Assembly: GCF_003667705.1 (NCBI RefSeq)
Contig: NZ_CP033019.1
Coordinates: 3,658,001 to 3,722,000 of the forward strand
Length of the DNA: 64,000 nucleotides
Reading direction: 5' to 3'
Origin: Janthinobacterium agaricidamnosum
GTDB taxonomy: Bacteria > Pseudomonadota > Gammaproteobacteria > Burkholderiales > Burkholderiaceae_D
Shown piece by piece: positions 7,864 through 18,800 of the stretch (positions within the stretch are counted from its first letter, which is position 1; every line of letters starts with the position of its first letter). A program made the position numbers and the translations under genes. The notes under the pieces were generated by a model. That model saw only the letters and a program-made list of their open reading frames with translations, made no database searches and was not told the DNA's origin.

Positions 7864-9564
7864 TTAAAATAGAAAATAGCGCTGCGCCATGGGCAGCACG
7901 GCGGCCGCCTCGCACACGAGCAGCTGGCCGTCGGCGCGCACGGCGTAGGTTTCCGGGTCCACTTCCATGTGCGGCGTGGCGCCGTTGTGGATCATGTCGT
8001 GCTTGCGCAAGCCGCGCATGTTTTTCACGGCGATGACGGATTTATTCAGTTTGAGCTGGTGCCCGATATCGAGGTCGTAGGCCGCCTGCGAGACAAAGGT
8101 GAACGACTTTTTCAGGCCGCCGCCGAAGGCGCCGAACATCATGCGGTAGTGCACGGGCTGCGGCGTTGGAATCGAGGCGTTCGGGTCGCCCATCTGCGCG
8201 GCGGCGATCATGCCGCCTTTTAAAATCATCGATGGCTTGACGCCGAAAAACGCGGGCTTCCACAGTACGATGTCGGCGATCTTGCCCGCCTCGATGGAAC
8301 CGACCACGTGCGAAATCCCGTGCGTGATGGCCGGGTTGATCGTGTACTTGGCGATGTAGCGCTTGGCGCGGAAATTGTCGCTGCGCGCCGTGTCGGGTGC
8401 CAGGGCGCCCCGCTGCACCTTCATCTTGTGCGCCGTCTGCCAGGTGCGCATGATCACTTCGCCGACGCGGCCCATCGCTTGCGAATCGGACGACATCATC
8501 GAGATGGCGCCGATATCGTGCAAGATATCTTCGGCGGCGATGGTTTCGCGGCGGATGCGCGACTCGGCAAAGGCCACGTCTTCGGCAATCGCCGGGTCCA
8601 GGTGGTGGCAAACCATCAGCATGTCCAGGTGCTCGTCGAGCGTGTTGACGGTGAAGGGGCGCGTGGGGTTGGTCGACGAGGGCAGTACGTTGGACTGGCC
8701 CACGGCGGCGATGATGTCGGGCGCATGGCCGCCGCCCGCCCCTTCCGTGTGAAACGTGTGGATGGTGCGGTCCTTGAAGGCGGCCAGCGTATGTTCGAGG
8801 AAGCCGCCCTCGTTGAGGGTGTCGCTGTGCAGCGCCACCTGGATATCCATGCGGTCCGCGACGGACAGGCAATTGTCGATGGCGGCCGGCGTGCTGCCCC
8901 AGTCCTCGTGCAGTTTCAGGCCGATGGCGCCCGCGCGCACCTGCTCTTCCAGGGGCAGCGGCAAGCTGACGTTACCTTTTCCCATGAAGCCCAGGTTCAT
9001 CGGGAAGGCGTCGGCGGCCGCCAGCATGGCGTGCAAGTGCCATGGCCCCGGCGTGCAGGTGGTGGCGGCCGTGCCTACGGCCGGCCCCGTGCCGCCGCCC
9101 AGCATGGTGGTCACGCCGCTCATCAGCGCTTCCTCGATCTGCTGCGGGCAGATGAAATGGATGTGCGTGTCGACGCCGCCGGCCGTGACGATCATGCCTT
9201 CGCCGGCGATGATCTCGGTGGCGCCGCCGATGGCCAGGGTCACGCCGGGCTGGATGTCGGGGTTGCCCGCCTTGCCGATGCCGAAGATCAGACCGTTTTT
9301 CAGGCCGATGTCGGCCTTCACGATGCCCCAGTGGTCGAGGATGACGGCATTCGTGATGACGGTGTCCATCACTTCGGCCGCGCAGCGCTGCGACTGGCCC
9401 ATGCCGTCGCGGATGACTTTACCGCCGCCGAATTTCACCTCTTCGCCGTAGATCGCGTAGTCATGCTCGATCTCGATGAACAGTTCCGTGTCGGCCAGGC
9501 GGATGCGGTCGCCCTTGGTGGGGCCGAACATCTCGGCATACGCGCTGCGGGGAATGCTGGCCAT
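7864..9564 (-). CDS. ureC: Urease alpha subunit UreC
   Basis: The 566-residue catalytic subunit, which hydrolyses urea to ammonia and carbamate. The nickel ligands His134 and His136 are seen in [10 protein letters not shown], and the carbamylated bridging lysine is K217 in GLKLHEDWG. The flexible active-site flap ([21 protein letters not shown]) is intact. Length is normal and no frameshift is visible. It is preceded by ureB with only 1 nt between genes. Confidence 0.98.
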   Translation of the reverse strand: MASIPRSAYAEMFGPTKGDRIRLADTELFIEIEHDYAIYGEEVKFGGGKVIRDGMGQSQRCAAEVMDTVITNAVILDHWGIVKADIGLKNGLIFGIGKAGNPDIQPGVTLAIGGATEIIAGEGMIVTAGGVDTHIHFICPQQIEEALMSGVTTMLGGGTGPAVGTAATTCTPGPWHLHAMLAAADAFPMNLGFMGKGNVSLPLPLEEQVRAGAIGLKLHEDWGSTPAAIDNCLSVADRMDIQVALHSDTLNEGGFLEHTLAAFKDRTIHTFHTEGAGGGHAPDIIAAVGQSNVLPSSTNPTRPFTVNTLDEHLDMLMVCHHLDPAIAEDVAFAESRIRRETIAAEDILHDIGAISMMSSDSQAMGRVGEVIMRTWQTAHKMKVQRGALAPDTARSDNFRAKRYIAKYTINPAITHGISHVVGSIEAGKIADIVLWKPAFFGVKPSMILKGGMIAAAQMGDPNASIPTPQPVHYRMMFGAFGGGLKKSFTFVSQAAYDLDIGHQLKLNKSVIAVKNMRGLRKHDMIHNGATPHMEVDPETYAVRADGQLLVCEAAAVLPMAQRYFLF

Positions 9565-9565
9565 C

Positions 9566-9895
9566 TCAATCCTTTCCCGGTGGTGTGTCTTGCAGTTCGC
9601 CCATCACTTCTCCGTTGAAGCCGTAAACCTTGCGTTCGCCCGCCAGCGCCACCAGTTCCACCGTGCGCTGCTGGCCCGGTTCGAAGCGCACGGCCGTGCC
9701 GGCCGTGATATTGAGGCGCATGCCGTAGGCACGCCAGCGCTCGAAGGCCAGCGCCGGATTGACTTCAAAAAAGTGAAAGTGCGAGCCGACCTGGATGGGC
9801 CGGTCGCCCCGGTTGGCCACCACCACGGTGGCCGTGGCGCGCCCCGCGTTCAAGCTGATTTCGCCTTCTTCCAATTGGTATTCGCCTGGGGTCAT
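9566..9895 (-). CDS. ureB: Urease beta subunit UreB
   Basis: A 109-residue structural subunit. [16 protein letters not shown] and the [20 protein letters not shown] block are diagnostic. It assembles with UreA and UreC into the (UreABC)3 apo-enzyme. Start ATG at 9895 has a GGAGC element upstream; 30 nt separate it from ureA. Confidence 0.97.
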   Translation of the reverse strand: MTPGEYQLEEGEISLNAGRATATVVVANRGDRPIQVGSHFHFFEVNPALAFERWRAYGMRLNITAGTAVRFEPGQQRTVELVALAGERKVYGFNGEVMGELQDTPPGKD

Positions 9896-9925
9896 GAGGG
9901 GCTCCTGTCAATGTCGCTTGTAGGG

Positions 9926-10228
9926 TTACGGTATCGGGTGGTGCACGGTCACCAGCTTGCTGCCGTCGGGGAAGGTCGCTTCCACCTGGATGTCGGGGAT
10001 CATCTCGGCGATGCCGTCCATGACGTCGGCGCGCGAGAGTATCTTGGTGCCGTCCGACATCAGCTGCGCCACCGACTTGCCGTCGCGCGCGCCTTCCATG
10101 ATGGCGGCGCTGATCAGGGCCACCGCTTCCGGGTAATTCAATTTCAAGCCGCGCGCCAGGCGCCGTTCGGACAGCAGCGCGGCCGTAAAAATGAGCAGCT
10201 TGTCTTTTTCGCGGGGAGTCAGGTCCAT
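9926..10228 (-). CDS. ureA: Urease gamma subunit UreA
   Basis: Exactly 100 residues, the usual length, starting [19 protein letters not shown]. The conserved core [22 protein letters not shown] and the end [20 protein letters not shown] are present. An AAGGA ribosome binding site lies just before the ATG; the longer in-frame extension upstream is ureD-overlapping noise. Confidence 0.97.
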   Translation of the reverse strand: MDLTPREKDKLLIFTAALLSERRLARGLKLNYPEAVALISAAIMEGARDGKSVAQLMSDGTKILSRADVMDGIAEMIPDIQVEATFPDGSKLVTVHHPIP

Positions 10229-10254
10229 GGTTTTCCTTGCGCTTCTTTCCTGAT

Positions 10255-10286
10255 TAAGTGTTCCAGATGCTAAGTGTTCCAGATGC
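10255..10286. repeat. Perfect 16-bp tandem duplication at the 3' end of ureD
   Basis: TAAGTGTTCCAGATGC occurs at 10255-10270 and again immediately at 10271-10286. The copy nearer ureD encodes its final codons (Ile-Trp-Asn-Thr-stop on the minus strand). The other copy is a non-coding duplicate in the ureD-ureA spacer. It looks like a slippage product and does not alter the frame. Confidence 0.9.
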
Positions 10287-11136
10287 GGGGCACGACGGCG
10301 TCGCGTCCCAGCATGGCGGGGCGCAGCAGCTGCCAGGCGGCCAGCATGACGCGGCGCGCCGCTTCGCTGTCGCCGCACAGCAGGCGCACCACCACCAGCG
10401 ATTTCATGTGCGTGGCGCCAAACGCGGCGCCGGCCGGCACGGCGATCTCGCGCACGGCCGCCAGTACGGCGGAAGAAACGGGCCGGCCGACGGCGATCAG
10501 GGTGGCGCATACCGTGTGTCCGCCCAATCCCAGGGGGCTGGCCATCAGGGCGCCGCCGGCGGCCAGCACGCCCTGCTCCCACCACAGCAGCTTGCCGCCG
10601 CGACGGATCCGCACCTGCTGGCTGATGCTGCCCGTATTAAAAATTTCGCCTGCGGCGCTGCGGCCCAGGCAAACGATGTCGCAGCCGATGTAGCCGGCGT
10701 CCGCCGCCAGGTCCACCTCATGGCGCAGGCGCACGCAGGCCTGGTCGAAGAAGATGCTCTCCTGCGGCAGCCACTCGATCGCCGCGCCGCTGCCCGCGCG
10801 CAGCACGATGTGCTGGCCCGAGACATGGCCGTTGGCGCGGTACCATTTGGCGGCGCCCGGCGACGTGAGCAAGGCGTGTGCGCCCTCGCCCACCGTGGCG
10901 TCGGCGGCCAGCTGGTCGCCGCCCACCACGCCGCCGGGCGGATGGATGATGATGGCGTGGCAGACGGCATCGCCTTCCGGATACAGGGGCTTTTGCACGC
11001 GCAGGGGGCCGCTGTGCGTGCGCTCGACAAGGCGGCTGACGCCATCGTGCAGCGCGAAGCCCAGGCGCAGGTGCGCCTGCCAGGCGCCGTGTGCGCTGGC
11101 TGGTGGAGGCATGACTGGATGGCTGCTGTCTGGCAT
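10270..11136 (-). CDS. ureD: Urease accessory protein UreD
   Basis: A 288-residue scaffold that binds apo-urease and transfers nickel with UreF and UreG. Blocks [12 protein letters not shown] and [10 protein letters not shown] (about residues 70-105), and [12 protein letters not shown], are the conserved UreD core. ATG at 11134-11136 is used; a TTG three codons upstream (11145) is possible. There is no strong Shine-Dalgarno element before either. It is the first gene of the urease operon, preceded by the sigma-54 promoter with a short leader of about 20 nt. Confidence 0.95.
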   Translation of the reverse strand: MPDSSHPVMPPPASAHGAWQAHLRLGFALHDGVSRLVERTHSGPLRVQKPLYPEGDAVCHAIIIHPPGGVVGGDQLAADATVGEGAHALLTSPGAAKWYRANGHVSGQHIVLRAGSGAAIEWLPQESIFFDQACVRLRHEVDLAADAGYIGCDIVCLGRSAAGEIFNTGSISQQVRIRRGGKLLWWEQGVLAAGGALMASPLGLGGHTVCATLIAVGRPVSSAVLAAVREIAVPAGAAFGATHMKSLVVVRLLCGDSEAARRVMLAAWQLLRPAMLGRDAVVPRIWNT

Positions 11137-11169
11137 GCGGGGCAATCGCGTAAATAAGCGATTACCTAA

Positions 11170-11184
11170 GCAGGATATGTGCCA
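11170..11184 (-). promoter_or_regulatory. Sigma-54 promoter of the urease operon
   Basis: On the minus strand TGGCACATATCCTGC has the invariant GG and GC dinucleotides exactly 10 nt apart, plus the extended TGGCAC of the -24 element. Transcription would begin about 12 nt downstream (near 11158), some 20 nt before the ureD ATG. Confidence 0.8.
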
Positions 11185-11212
11185 GCATCAGGTGAAGGAA
11201 ACGTGAGAATCG

Positions 11213-11259
11213 TGCACCGCGTTGCAGCGAATGCACCGGCATGGTGCAGCGACCGCACC
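11213..11259. promoter_or_regulatory. NtrC-type enhancer upstream of the urease operon
   Basis: TGCACC-N5-GGTGCA is perfect at 11232-11248 and matches the NtrC consensus dyad. Flanking half-sites GCACC occur at 11214-11218 and 11255-11259, the latter forming a second dyad GGTGC-N7-GCACC with the right arm of the first. The centre of the main dyad is about 80 nt upstream of the predicted sigma-54 start, within usual enhancer range. Confidence 0.75.
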
Positions 11260-11266
11260 GCGGCGT

Positions 11267-13477
11267 TTATGCCTGGGCCATGGCCAGGGTGCGCCGTTCG
11301 CGCAGCAAGGCCGTAAACAGTGCGGCGCCCAGGGGGCGGCTGAAATAATAGCCCTGCATTTCATCGCAGCCGTGTTCCGTCAGGAAGGCGACCTGCTCGC
11401 GCGTTTCCACGCCTTCGGCGATGACGCGCATATCGAGGTTGTGCGCCAGCGAGATGACGGAACGGGCGATGGCCGCGTCGCTGCTGCTGGTGGTGACGTC
11501 GTCGACGAAGGATTTGTCGATCTTCAGCACGTCGATGGGAAAGCGCTTCAGGTAACCGAGGCTGGAATAGCCGGTGCCGAAGTCGTCGAGCGAAATGCCC
11601 ACGCCGATGTCCTTCAGGCGCGTGAGGGCCGCCACGGCCTTGTCCGGGTCGCCCATCACCGTGCTTTCCGTGATCTCGATGCCCAGGCAGGCGGGCGCGA
11701 TGCCGTACTTGCGCAGGGCCGCCTCGACGAAGGGCACCGTGCGGTCCTGCGCGAACTGCTTGCCGGACAGGTTGACGGCCACCTTGATGCTGCCCAGGCC
11801 CGCGTCGTGCCACACGCGGATCTGCGCGCACACGCTTTCAAGCACCCATTCGCCGATGGCCGTGATCAAGCCATATTCCTCGGCCAGCGCGATGAACAGG
11901 CCGGGCGGCACCTTGCCCAGCACAGGATTATTCCAGCGCAATAACGCTTCCGCGCCCAGCATGGCGCCCGTGCGCAGGCACATCTGCGGCTGGTAATGCA
12001 CTTCGAATTCATCGCGGCCGATGGCGCCGCGCAGCTGCTGCTGCATGGCCAGGCGGGCGCGGATATCGCTGCCCATGCGCTCCGTGAAGAAGGCGTAATG
12101 GTCGCGCCCCATTTCCTTGGCGCGCACGAGGGCCGTGTCGGCATGGCGCAGCACGTCGTCGAGGCTGTCGCCGTCGGCCGGGCACATGGCGATGCCGATG
12201 CTGGTGGTCAGCGCCAGGCGCTCGCCGTCAACACTCAATTCTTCGCGCAAGCCGGCCAGGATGGTTTGCGCCAGCCCCAGGGTACGTCCCAGCAGGGCAT
12301 CGTCCTGCAGCAGGATCTGGAATTCGTCGCCGCCCTGGCGCACCACAGTGTCGCCCTCGCGTACGCAGCCGGACAGGAAGCGCGCCACCACTTGCAGCGC
12401 CTTGTCGCCGACGGCCTGGCCGTGCGAATCGTTGATGTTCTTGAAGCGGTCCAGGTCCAGGCACATCAGCACCACCTGCTGGCTGTCGCGCACGGCGTTC
12501 GCGCGCGCCTGTTCGAAGCGCTCGCGCAGCAGCACGCGGTTGGGCAAGCCCGTCAGCGCGTCGTGGTAGGAGAGGAAATCGATCAGATGCTGCTCGGCCT
12601 TGCGCTCGCTGATGTCGAGGAAGACGCCCACATAGTTGACGACGGCGCCATCGGGCCCGTGCACGGTGGAGACGCTGAGCAGGCAGGGATAGGTGTCGCC
12701 GCTCTTGCGCCGCGTCTGCACCTCGCCCGACCAGCAGCCGCTGCTGCGCAAGCCCTGGCGCAGGGCCAGCAGCACCGCTTCGCCCGTGTATTCGGCATGC
12801 AGGCGCATGATGTCCGTGCCCACCACTTCCTGCGCCGCGTAGCCGGTGATGCGGGTAAAAGCGGGATTGGCCGTGACGATGATGCCGGCCGGATCGGTGA
12901 TCAGGATGGCGTCCTGGGTCGCTTCGAAGACCTGGCCCGACAGGCGCAGCAATTCTTCATTGGCGCGGCGGATCTGCACTTCGCGCGCCAGCGTGCTGGC
13001 CACCTGTTCCAGTTCGGCCGTGCGTTCGGCCACCCGGCGTTCCAGGTTGGCGCGCTCCTGCGCCAGCTGCAGCTGCGCCCGCGCCAGACGCACGTGGGCA
13101 TCGGTACGGGCGAGGATTTCCTCGGCCTGGAAGGGCTTGGCGATGAAATCGACGGCGCCCAGCGCAAAGCCGCGCACCTTGTCGTCCGTATCGTACTGGG
13201 CCGACAGGAAGATCACCGGCACCTGCTGCAGGGACGGTATCTCCTTCAGGCGGCGGCACACTTCAAAGCCGTCGAGGCCGGGCATGCGCACGTCGAGCAG
13301 GATCAGCTCCGGCGGGCGCGCCTGGGCCGTCCACAGAGCCAGTTCGCCGTTCGGCGCCTGGCGCACCGCGTAGCCGGCGCCGCCCAGCAAATCGCTCAAC
13401 AGCTTCAGCGAAGCCGGCGTATCTTCAACGATCAGTACTTCGCCCTTCGAATTCACTTCCGAAAAATCGCGGTGCAT
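11267..13477 (-). CDS. Response regulator with PAS, GGDEF and EAL domains (c-di-GMP turnover)
   Basis: A 736-residue cytoplasmic protein. It has an N-terminal receiver domain (phospho-acceptor Asp62 in ILLDVRMPG), a short coiled coil, a PAS domain around 170-285, a GGDEF domain with an intact GGDEF at about 381-385, and an EAL domain starting with EALLRW near 507 and containing DDFGTGYSSL and IDVLKIDKSF. Both cyclase and phosphodiesterase signatures are intact, so it may be bifunctional. It is the third gene of a leftward operon behind two sensor kinases, which are its likely phospho-donors. Confidence 0.93.
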   Translation of the reverse strand: MHRDFSEVNSKGEVLIVEDTPASLKLLSDLLGGAGYAVRQAPNGELALWTAQARPPELILLDVRMPGLDGFEVCRRLKEIPSLQQVPVIFLSAQYDTDDKVRGFALGAVDFIAKPFQAEEILARTDAHVRLARAQLQLAQERANLERRVAERTAELEQVASTLAREVQIRRANEELLRLSGQVFEATQDAILITDPAGIIVTANPAFTRITGYAAQEVVGTDIMRLHAEYTGEAVLLALRQGLRSSGCWSGEVQTRRKSGDTYPCLLSVSTVHGPDGAVVNYVGVFLDISERKAEQHLIDFLSYHDALTGLPNRVLLRERFEQARANAVRDSQQVVLMCLDLDRFKNINDSHGQAVGDKALQVVARFLSGCVREGDTVVRQGGDEFQILLQDDALLGRTLGLAQTILAGLREELSVDGERLALTTSIGIAMCPADGDSLDDVLRHADTALVRAKEMGRDHYAFFTERMGSDIRARLAMQQQLRGAIGRDEFEVHYQPQMCLRTGAMLGAEALLRWNNPVLGKVPPGLFIALAEEYGLITAIGEWVLESVCAQIRVWHDAGLGSIKVAVNLSGKQFAQDRTVPFVEAALRKYGIAPACLGIEITESTVMGDPDKAVAALTRLKDIGVGISLDDFGTGYSSLGYLKRFPIDVLKIDKSFVDDVTTSSSDAAIARSVISLAHNLDMRVIAEGVETREQVAFLTEHGCDEMQGYYFSRPLGAALFTALLRERRTLAMAQA

Positions 13478-13652
13478 GTAGCAGTTCTCTCAGCTTTGGA
13501 TGAGGCGCGGCGGTCCGTTGCCACGCTGGACAAGACATTTTCTTTGCGATGAACTACGTACTATCATCATAATCTTTATTGCAATTTAGCACCATCCATC
13601 GGCCCTACTTAGTCCGTCTTTTCAGCGAAACCGATGTTGTCAGCCCACACTT

Positions 13653-15818
13653 TTACGTGTGCGCCAGCGCCCCCTCATTTTCCAGCAAGCCGCACAGCTG
13701 GCGGTACTGATGCTGGTCGAGCATGGCCTGCAGCGGCGCCAGCAACGGCGCCGCCACCGCTGGCAAGGCCGCCAGCAGCAGGGCCACCCTGGCCAGGTTC
13801 AATTCGCGCAGCGCCACCAGCAAGGCGGCGCGTTCTTCCCCCGTCAGCAGCAGCAAGTCTTGTGCCCGCAGTGCCGGCAACGCCTCGGGCGCCTGCGCCA
13901 CGGGCAGCGGCACAGGCGCCGGCACGGGCGCTTCGGCCGCCTGCGCGGGGATGCTGAAGCGGAAGGTGGCGCCCTGCCCCGGCGTCGACTCCACCGTCAG
14001 TTCGCCGTTCATCAGCTGCACGAATTCGCGCGAGATGGCCAGGCCCAGCCCCGTGCCATCCTTCGGTCCCGCGCTGTCGGCCTGCACGAAGGGCTCGAAG
14101 ATGCGCTGCTGGTCCTCCGGGGCGATGCCGATGCCCGTGTCGCTGACGGCGAACGACAGCCCCCATTGGTCGCCAGCGCGCCGCTCGCCGCGCACGCGCA
14201 GGGTGACTTCGCCGCCGCCGGCGAACTTGACGGCGTTTGACATCAGGTTCAGCAGCACCTGGCGCAAGCGTGTCGCATCGAGCACCACGGCCGCCGGCAG
14301 GTTCGCGCAGTCGAGGCGCAGGGCCAGCCCCTGCTGCTCGGCGCGCATGCCCAGCATGTCCATCACTTCCTGCAGCAGCGGCGCCAGCGCCACCACGGCC
14401 GTCTGTGCCTGCAGGCGCCCCGCCTCGCCCTTCGACAGTTCGAGAATTTCATTGATCAGGGTGAGCAAATGGTTGCCCGAGCGGTGGATAATGGCCAGAT
14501 TGCGCTTCTCATCGTCCTGCATGTTCGGCGAGGCGGCCATCAGGCGCGAAAAGCCGATCACGGAATTCAAGGGCGTGCGCAGTTCATGGCTCATGTTCGC
14601 CAGGAAGGTGCTCTTGGCGCGGTTCGCCGCCTGCGCCTGGCTGACGGCCACCGACAGGGCGCTCGTGCGCTCGGCCACCAGTTCTTCCAGGTGATGGCGG
14701 TGGCGCAGCAGTTCCAGTTCCGCCTCGCGGTGCGCCGTGATGTCGTAGTTCGAGCCCACCAGGCGCATGGGGCGGCCCTGGCCGTCGCGGAAGATCACGG
14801 CATCGGCCTTGATGTAGCGGATGGCGCCATCGGGCCACAGGATGCGGTATTCGTGCGTGAACGCCTGGCCGGCACCCAGCGCGGCGCGCAGGGCCTCCTT
14901 GGCGGCGGGCACGTCGTCCGGCACCAGCGCCCTGCGCCAGATCGCCGCCGGCGCCATGCCGCTTTCCGCGTCGGCCTTGAACTGCGCATACATCTGCTCA
15001 TCCCACTGCAAGGCATCGCTGCTGACGTTCCAGTCCCAGATGCCGATGCTGGCCGCGCCGGTGGCCATCTGCACGCGCTCCTCGCTGCGCTGCAGGGCGC
15101 GGTAGCGGCTGTCGAGCAGCGCCACCATGTCGCGGATGGAACGGTACAAGGTGCGCAGCTCGCCCAGGAACCACGCTTTCGGCGGCGTGCCGGGCGCTTC
15201 GCCCTGCCCCGCCTGGATGCCGGCCGCATACTGGCCGATCGCCTTCAGGGGCTTGAGCATCAGACACCACATCAGCAGCCAGATGCTGGCCACGAGGATC
15301 ACGTCGAGCGCCACGATCATGGCGCCGATGCCCAGCGCGCGCTGGCGCAGCTGCGCGTGCAGCAGGGCCGGCGTCGCATACACGGCCACGCTGCCGATGA
15401 CCTGTCCGCCCATCGTCACGGGGCGCCGCTGCACCAGCCAGCCGGGTTCCGCGGACAGCGAAGAAAAGCTGCCGATGGCGCCGGACGCAGTGCGGCGCAG
15501 GACCAGCGCTTCCTTGCCGATGCCCGGCGTGAGGGAACTGGCCACCAGGTCGCGCTTGCCCAGCATGCTGCGCATGATGGCCTGCATCTGCTTTTCATCG
15601 AGATTCCACAATGGCAGTTCGATGGCCACGGCCAGCTGGTCCGCGCTCACGGACAGGCTGCCCTGCAGCTGCTGCCAGCGCTGCTCGCGTTCGGACTGGT
15701 AAAACAGCACGGCAAACACCAGCAGCAGCGCGGTGACGACAAAGGTCAGCGCTACGCTGACGGCCAGCACGATGGAGACGCCGCCCAGGCGCGCATCTTT
15801 GGGGGCGTATGGCGTCAT
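13653..15818 (-). CDS. Membrane sensor histidine kinase with PAS domain
   Basis: 721 residues from the ATG at 15816-15818, which overlaps the stop of the preceding kinase gene (ATGA). There are two transmembrane helices (about 13-35 and 165-190) around a periplasmic domain with the IELPLWNLDEKQM motif. These are followed by a HAMP-like linker, a PAS domain (WDWNVSSDALQWDE) with PAC, HisKA with the phospho-acceptor His near 411 in [11 protein letters not shown], and HATPase_c (N-box NLMSNAVKFA, DTGIGI, GTGLGLAI). There is no receiver domain. After an Ala/Pro linker it ends in a helical ~70-residue domain also found on the upstream kinase. Confidence 0.92.
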   Translation of the reverse strand: MTPYAPKDARLGGVSIVLAVSVALTFVVTALLLVFAVLFYQSEREQRWQQLQGSLSVSADQLAVAIELPLWNLDEKQMQAIMRSMLGKRDLVASSLTPGIGKEALVLRRTASGAIGSFSSLSAEPGWLVQRRPVTMGGQVIGSVAVYATPALLHAQLRQRALGIGAMIVALDVILVASIWLLMWCLMLKPLKAIGQYAAGIQAGQGEAPGTPPKAWFLGELRTLYRSIRDMVALLDSRYRALQRSEERVQMATGAASIGIWDWNVSSDALQWDEQMYAQFKADAESGMAPAAIWRRALVPDDVPAAKEALRAALGAGQAFTHEYRILWPDGAIRYIKADAVIFRDGQGRPMRLVGSNYDITAHREAELELLRHRHHLEELVAERTSALSVAVSQAQAANRAKSTFLANMSHELRTPLNSVIGFSRLMAASPNMQDDEKRNLAIIHRSGNHLLTLINEILELSKGEAGRLQAQTAVVALAPLLQEVMDMLGMRAEQQGLALRLDCANLPAAVVLDATRLRQVLLNLMSNAVKFAGGGEVTLRVRGERRAGDQWGLSFAVSDTGIGIAPEDQQRIFEPFVQADSAGPKDGTGLGLAISREFVQLMNGELTVESTPGQGATFRFSIPAQAAEAPVPAPVPLPVAQAPEALPALRAQDLLLLTGEERAALLVALRELNLARVALLLAALPAVAAPLLAPLQAMLDQHQYRQLCGLLENEGALAHT

Positions 15819-18800
15819 GCGCCTTCGCCCTGCGGCTCGCTGGTTGGCTGCGCCAGCAGGGCGCACAGCGGCTGGTACTGGTGCTGCTCCAGCATGGCGG
15901 CGATGTGCGCGGTCAGCTGCGGCAGGCTGGTCGCCACGCCGGCCAGCACGATGGCGCTGCGCCGCAAATCGAGGGCTTGCACGGATTCGAGCAGCGCCTG
16001 CCGCTGGGCGGCGCTCAGCTGGCCCAGCGCCTGTTGCAGGTCGAAGGCGGCGGCCGGCACGCGCGGCGCTTGGGCGGCAGTGCGCTGGAAGCGCAGGCCC
16101 AGTTGCTGCTCCAGCATGGCGAACAGATGTTCCTGCTCGATCGGTTTGCGCAGGAAGCCGTCGGCGCCGGCCGCCAGCGCCTCCTGCTTTTCTTCCTCGA
16201 AGGCTGAGGCGGTCATGATCACCAGGCGCGGCTGCACCAGCGCCGGCTGCGCGCGCAGCCAGCGCGTCAGCGCCAAACCGTCCAGGTCCGGCATGCGCCA
16301 GTCGCTGAGCACGATGTCGTAGCGCTGCGCCGCCAGCATCGCTTGCGCCTGCACGCCGCCCGCCGCTTCCTGGAGCTGAAAGCCCAGCGGCGCCAGCAAG
16401 CCGGCCAGCAGCTTGCGGCAGTTGTCGTCATCGTCGACCAGCAGCACCATGCGCCCGCGCTGGGATGGCGGCAGGCGCGCCACGCGGCCCGGCGCCTGCA
16501 CTGCGAGGGCCGGCTGCCGCAGCGCGGGCGCGTGCAGCTCGAAACTGAAGCGGGAACCGGCGCCCAAGGTCGATTCGACGCGCAACTCGCCGCCCATCAG
16601 GCGCACGAATTCGCGCGAAATGGTCAGCCCCAGTCCCGTGCCCGCCTGCGCCACGGCGCTGTCGGCCTGCACGAACGGTTCAAAGATGCGTTCCAGGTCC
16701 TCTTCCGCGATGCCGCTGCCCGTATCGCGCACGGCAAACGCCAGCGCCATCTGCCCGTCGCCGTCCGCCTGGCAGCTCAGCGACAGGGTCACGCTGCCCT
16801 GCTCGATGAACTTGAGCGCGTTCGACAGCAAATTGAGCAGCACCTGGCGCAGCTTGGCGCCGTCGAGGCGCACCAGCGGGGGCACGCCGTCGCGCTCGAG
16901 CCGCAGCGCGATGCCCTGGTCGCCCGAGCGCATGCGCACCATCTCGAGCACCTCGTCGAGCAAGCCATTCAAGTCCACGGGCCCCGCCTGCAGCTGCATG
17001 CGGCCCGCCTCGATTTTCGACAATTCCAGGATATCGTTGATCAAAGTCAGCAAATGGTGGCCGGCGCGGTTGATGATGGCCAGGTTGTGTTTTTCTTCCT
17101 CGAACATGCTGCTCGAATCGGCCATCATCTGCGAAAAGCCGATCACGGAATTCAAGGGCGTGCGCAATTCGTGGCTCATGTTGGCGAGAAAAACGCTTTT
17201 CGCGCGGTTCGCCGATTCGGCCTCGGTGACGGCCACCGACAGGGCGGCCGTGCGCTGCTGCACCAGTTCTTCCAGGTGGTCGCGGTAGCCGAGCAGCTCC
17301 TGCTCGCTTTGCTTGCGCTCGGAAATGTCGACGATGCCGCTGCGCACCAGGCGCCGCCCTTCCATCGGCAAGCGCACCAGCCGCACTTCGCAGGGAAAGA
17401 CGCTGCCGTCGGCGCGCCGCACATGGCGCTCGACCAGGATGGGTTCACCGAGCATGGCGCGGCGCAGATGCTCTTCCATCATCAGGCCCAAAGGCATGCC
17501 GTCGGGCTGCTCCGTGCTATACAGGTCGAACGGCCCGCGCGCCAGCAGCGCTTCGCGCGACATGCCCAGCATGCGTTGCGCGCTGCTGTTGGCGTCGATG
17601 AAGCGGTCCTGGTCCAGGTCATACACGACGATCGCTTCAGGCGCATGCTCGACGAGGATGCGGAAGCGCTGTTCGCTTTCGCGCGCCTCGCTCTCTGCGC
17701 GGCGCAAACGCCGCCGCTGCAGCAGCAGTGCGCTCAGCAAGCCGGCCATCACGATGAAGACGCCGGCCGCCAGCAGCACGGCGGCGCGGTGTTCGTGCCA
17801 CAGCTGCGGCGGGCGGTTGAAGAACAGCGTGTCCGGCGGCAGCTGGCTGCTGTCGGCATCCCAGCGCTGCAGCTGCTCCCAGTCGTACATGGGCACGGGG
17901 CGGACCGGCGGCAGCAAGGCACCCGGCGCGGCAGGCGCCTTGCCGGCCAACACGGCCAGCGACATCTGCGCCACCTGCTGCGCAGCCCCTTCGATGTGCA
18001 GGAGGGAGCCGCCCAGGATGCCCTTGCCCACGTTCGTGTTATACATGCCGAAGGCGGGCACGTTCGCCAGCCGCGCCAGTTCGCCGGCAAACTGCACGGG
18101 TGTGGCGATGGCGCCGGCCACGTCGCGGTTGACATTGCCGGCCACCAGCAACGTATCGGCGGGCAGGTGCGCCACCTTCACGCGCATCTGCTCCAGGGTC
18201 AGGCCGTCGAGATACTCGATGTAAACCCTGCCCTGCCACGCCTGCGCCGCCTGCTGCAGGCTGCGCTTCAAGGCCTGGTCGGCCTCGCTGACGCCAACGG
18301 CCATGACGATGGTTTTGGTCTCCGGGAACAGCGCCATCGCTTGCGCCAGGGTGCCGGGAAAATCGACGTTCGCCTTTTGCTGCCAGATGGCCAGCGGACT
18401 GCCGGCCGGCAAGGCCTTGCCCGAGGTGTTAATCGCCAGCACGGGCACGCCGCGCGCCAGCGGCGCCAGGTCGGACAACAAAAAATCGAGCGCCGGCTGC
18501 TGCATGGCGATGATCAGGTCGGCCTTGCGCCCCATCATCTGGGTGTATCTTAAAAGCAACAAATCACGCATCTCGTTGCGCAGCGCCGGGTCGCCCTGGG
18601 TATTGAGGTTCAGGTGCTCGACCATGATGTCTTCGCTGGCCAGGCCCGCGGCGGCCATGGCGGCCACGTAGGTGCGCGTGTACGATTCCACGCCGGCGCG
18701 GCCGTAATCGTAGGCGTTGAGGACCAGCACGCGCTGGCCCTGGTGCGGCGGCGCAGCGGCTGGCGCCGCTGCCGGCACGGCGGCCGGGGCCGCGGCGACA

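Noticed and set aside
8308..9618. 436-codon frame opposite ureC, and similar long frames at 11996-13552, 14469-16322, 42806-44608, 44693-46423 and 50260-51762
   Set aside because: Each is antisense to a recognised gene and shows low-complexity composition with no motif or ribosome binding site.
11137..11145. TTG at 11145 as ureD start
   Set aside because: ATG at 11136 is a better initiator and neither has a strong ribosome binding site; the extension adds only three residues.
16343..18553. Long open frame on the plus strand opposite the hybrid kinase (736 codons)
   Set aside because: It is antisense to a protein with complete kinase domains, and its product is an His/Gln/Arg-rich sequence without any domain, typical of GC-rich antisense frames.
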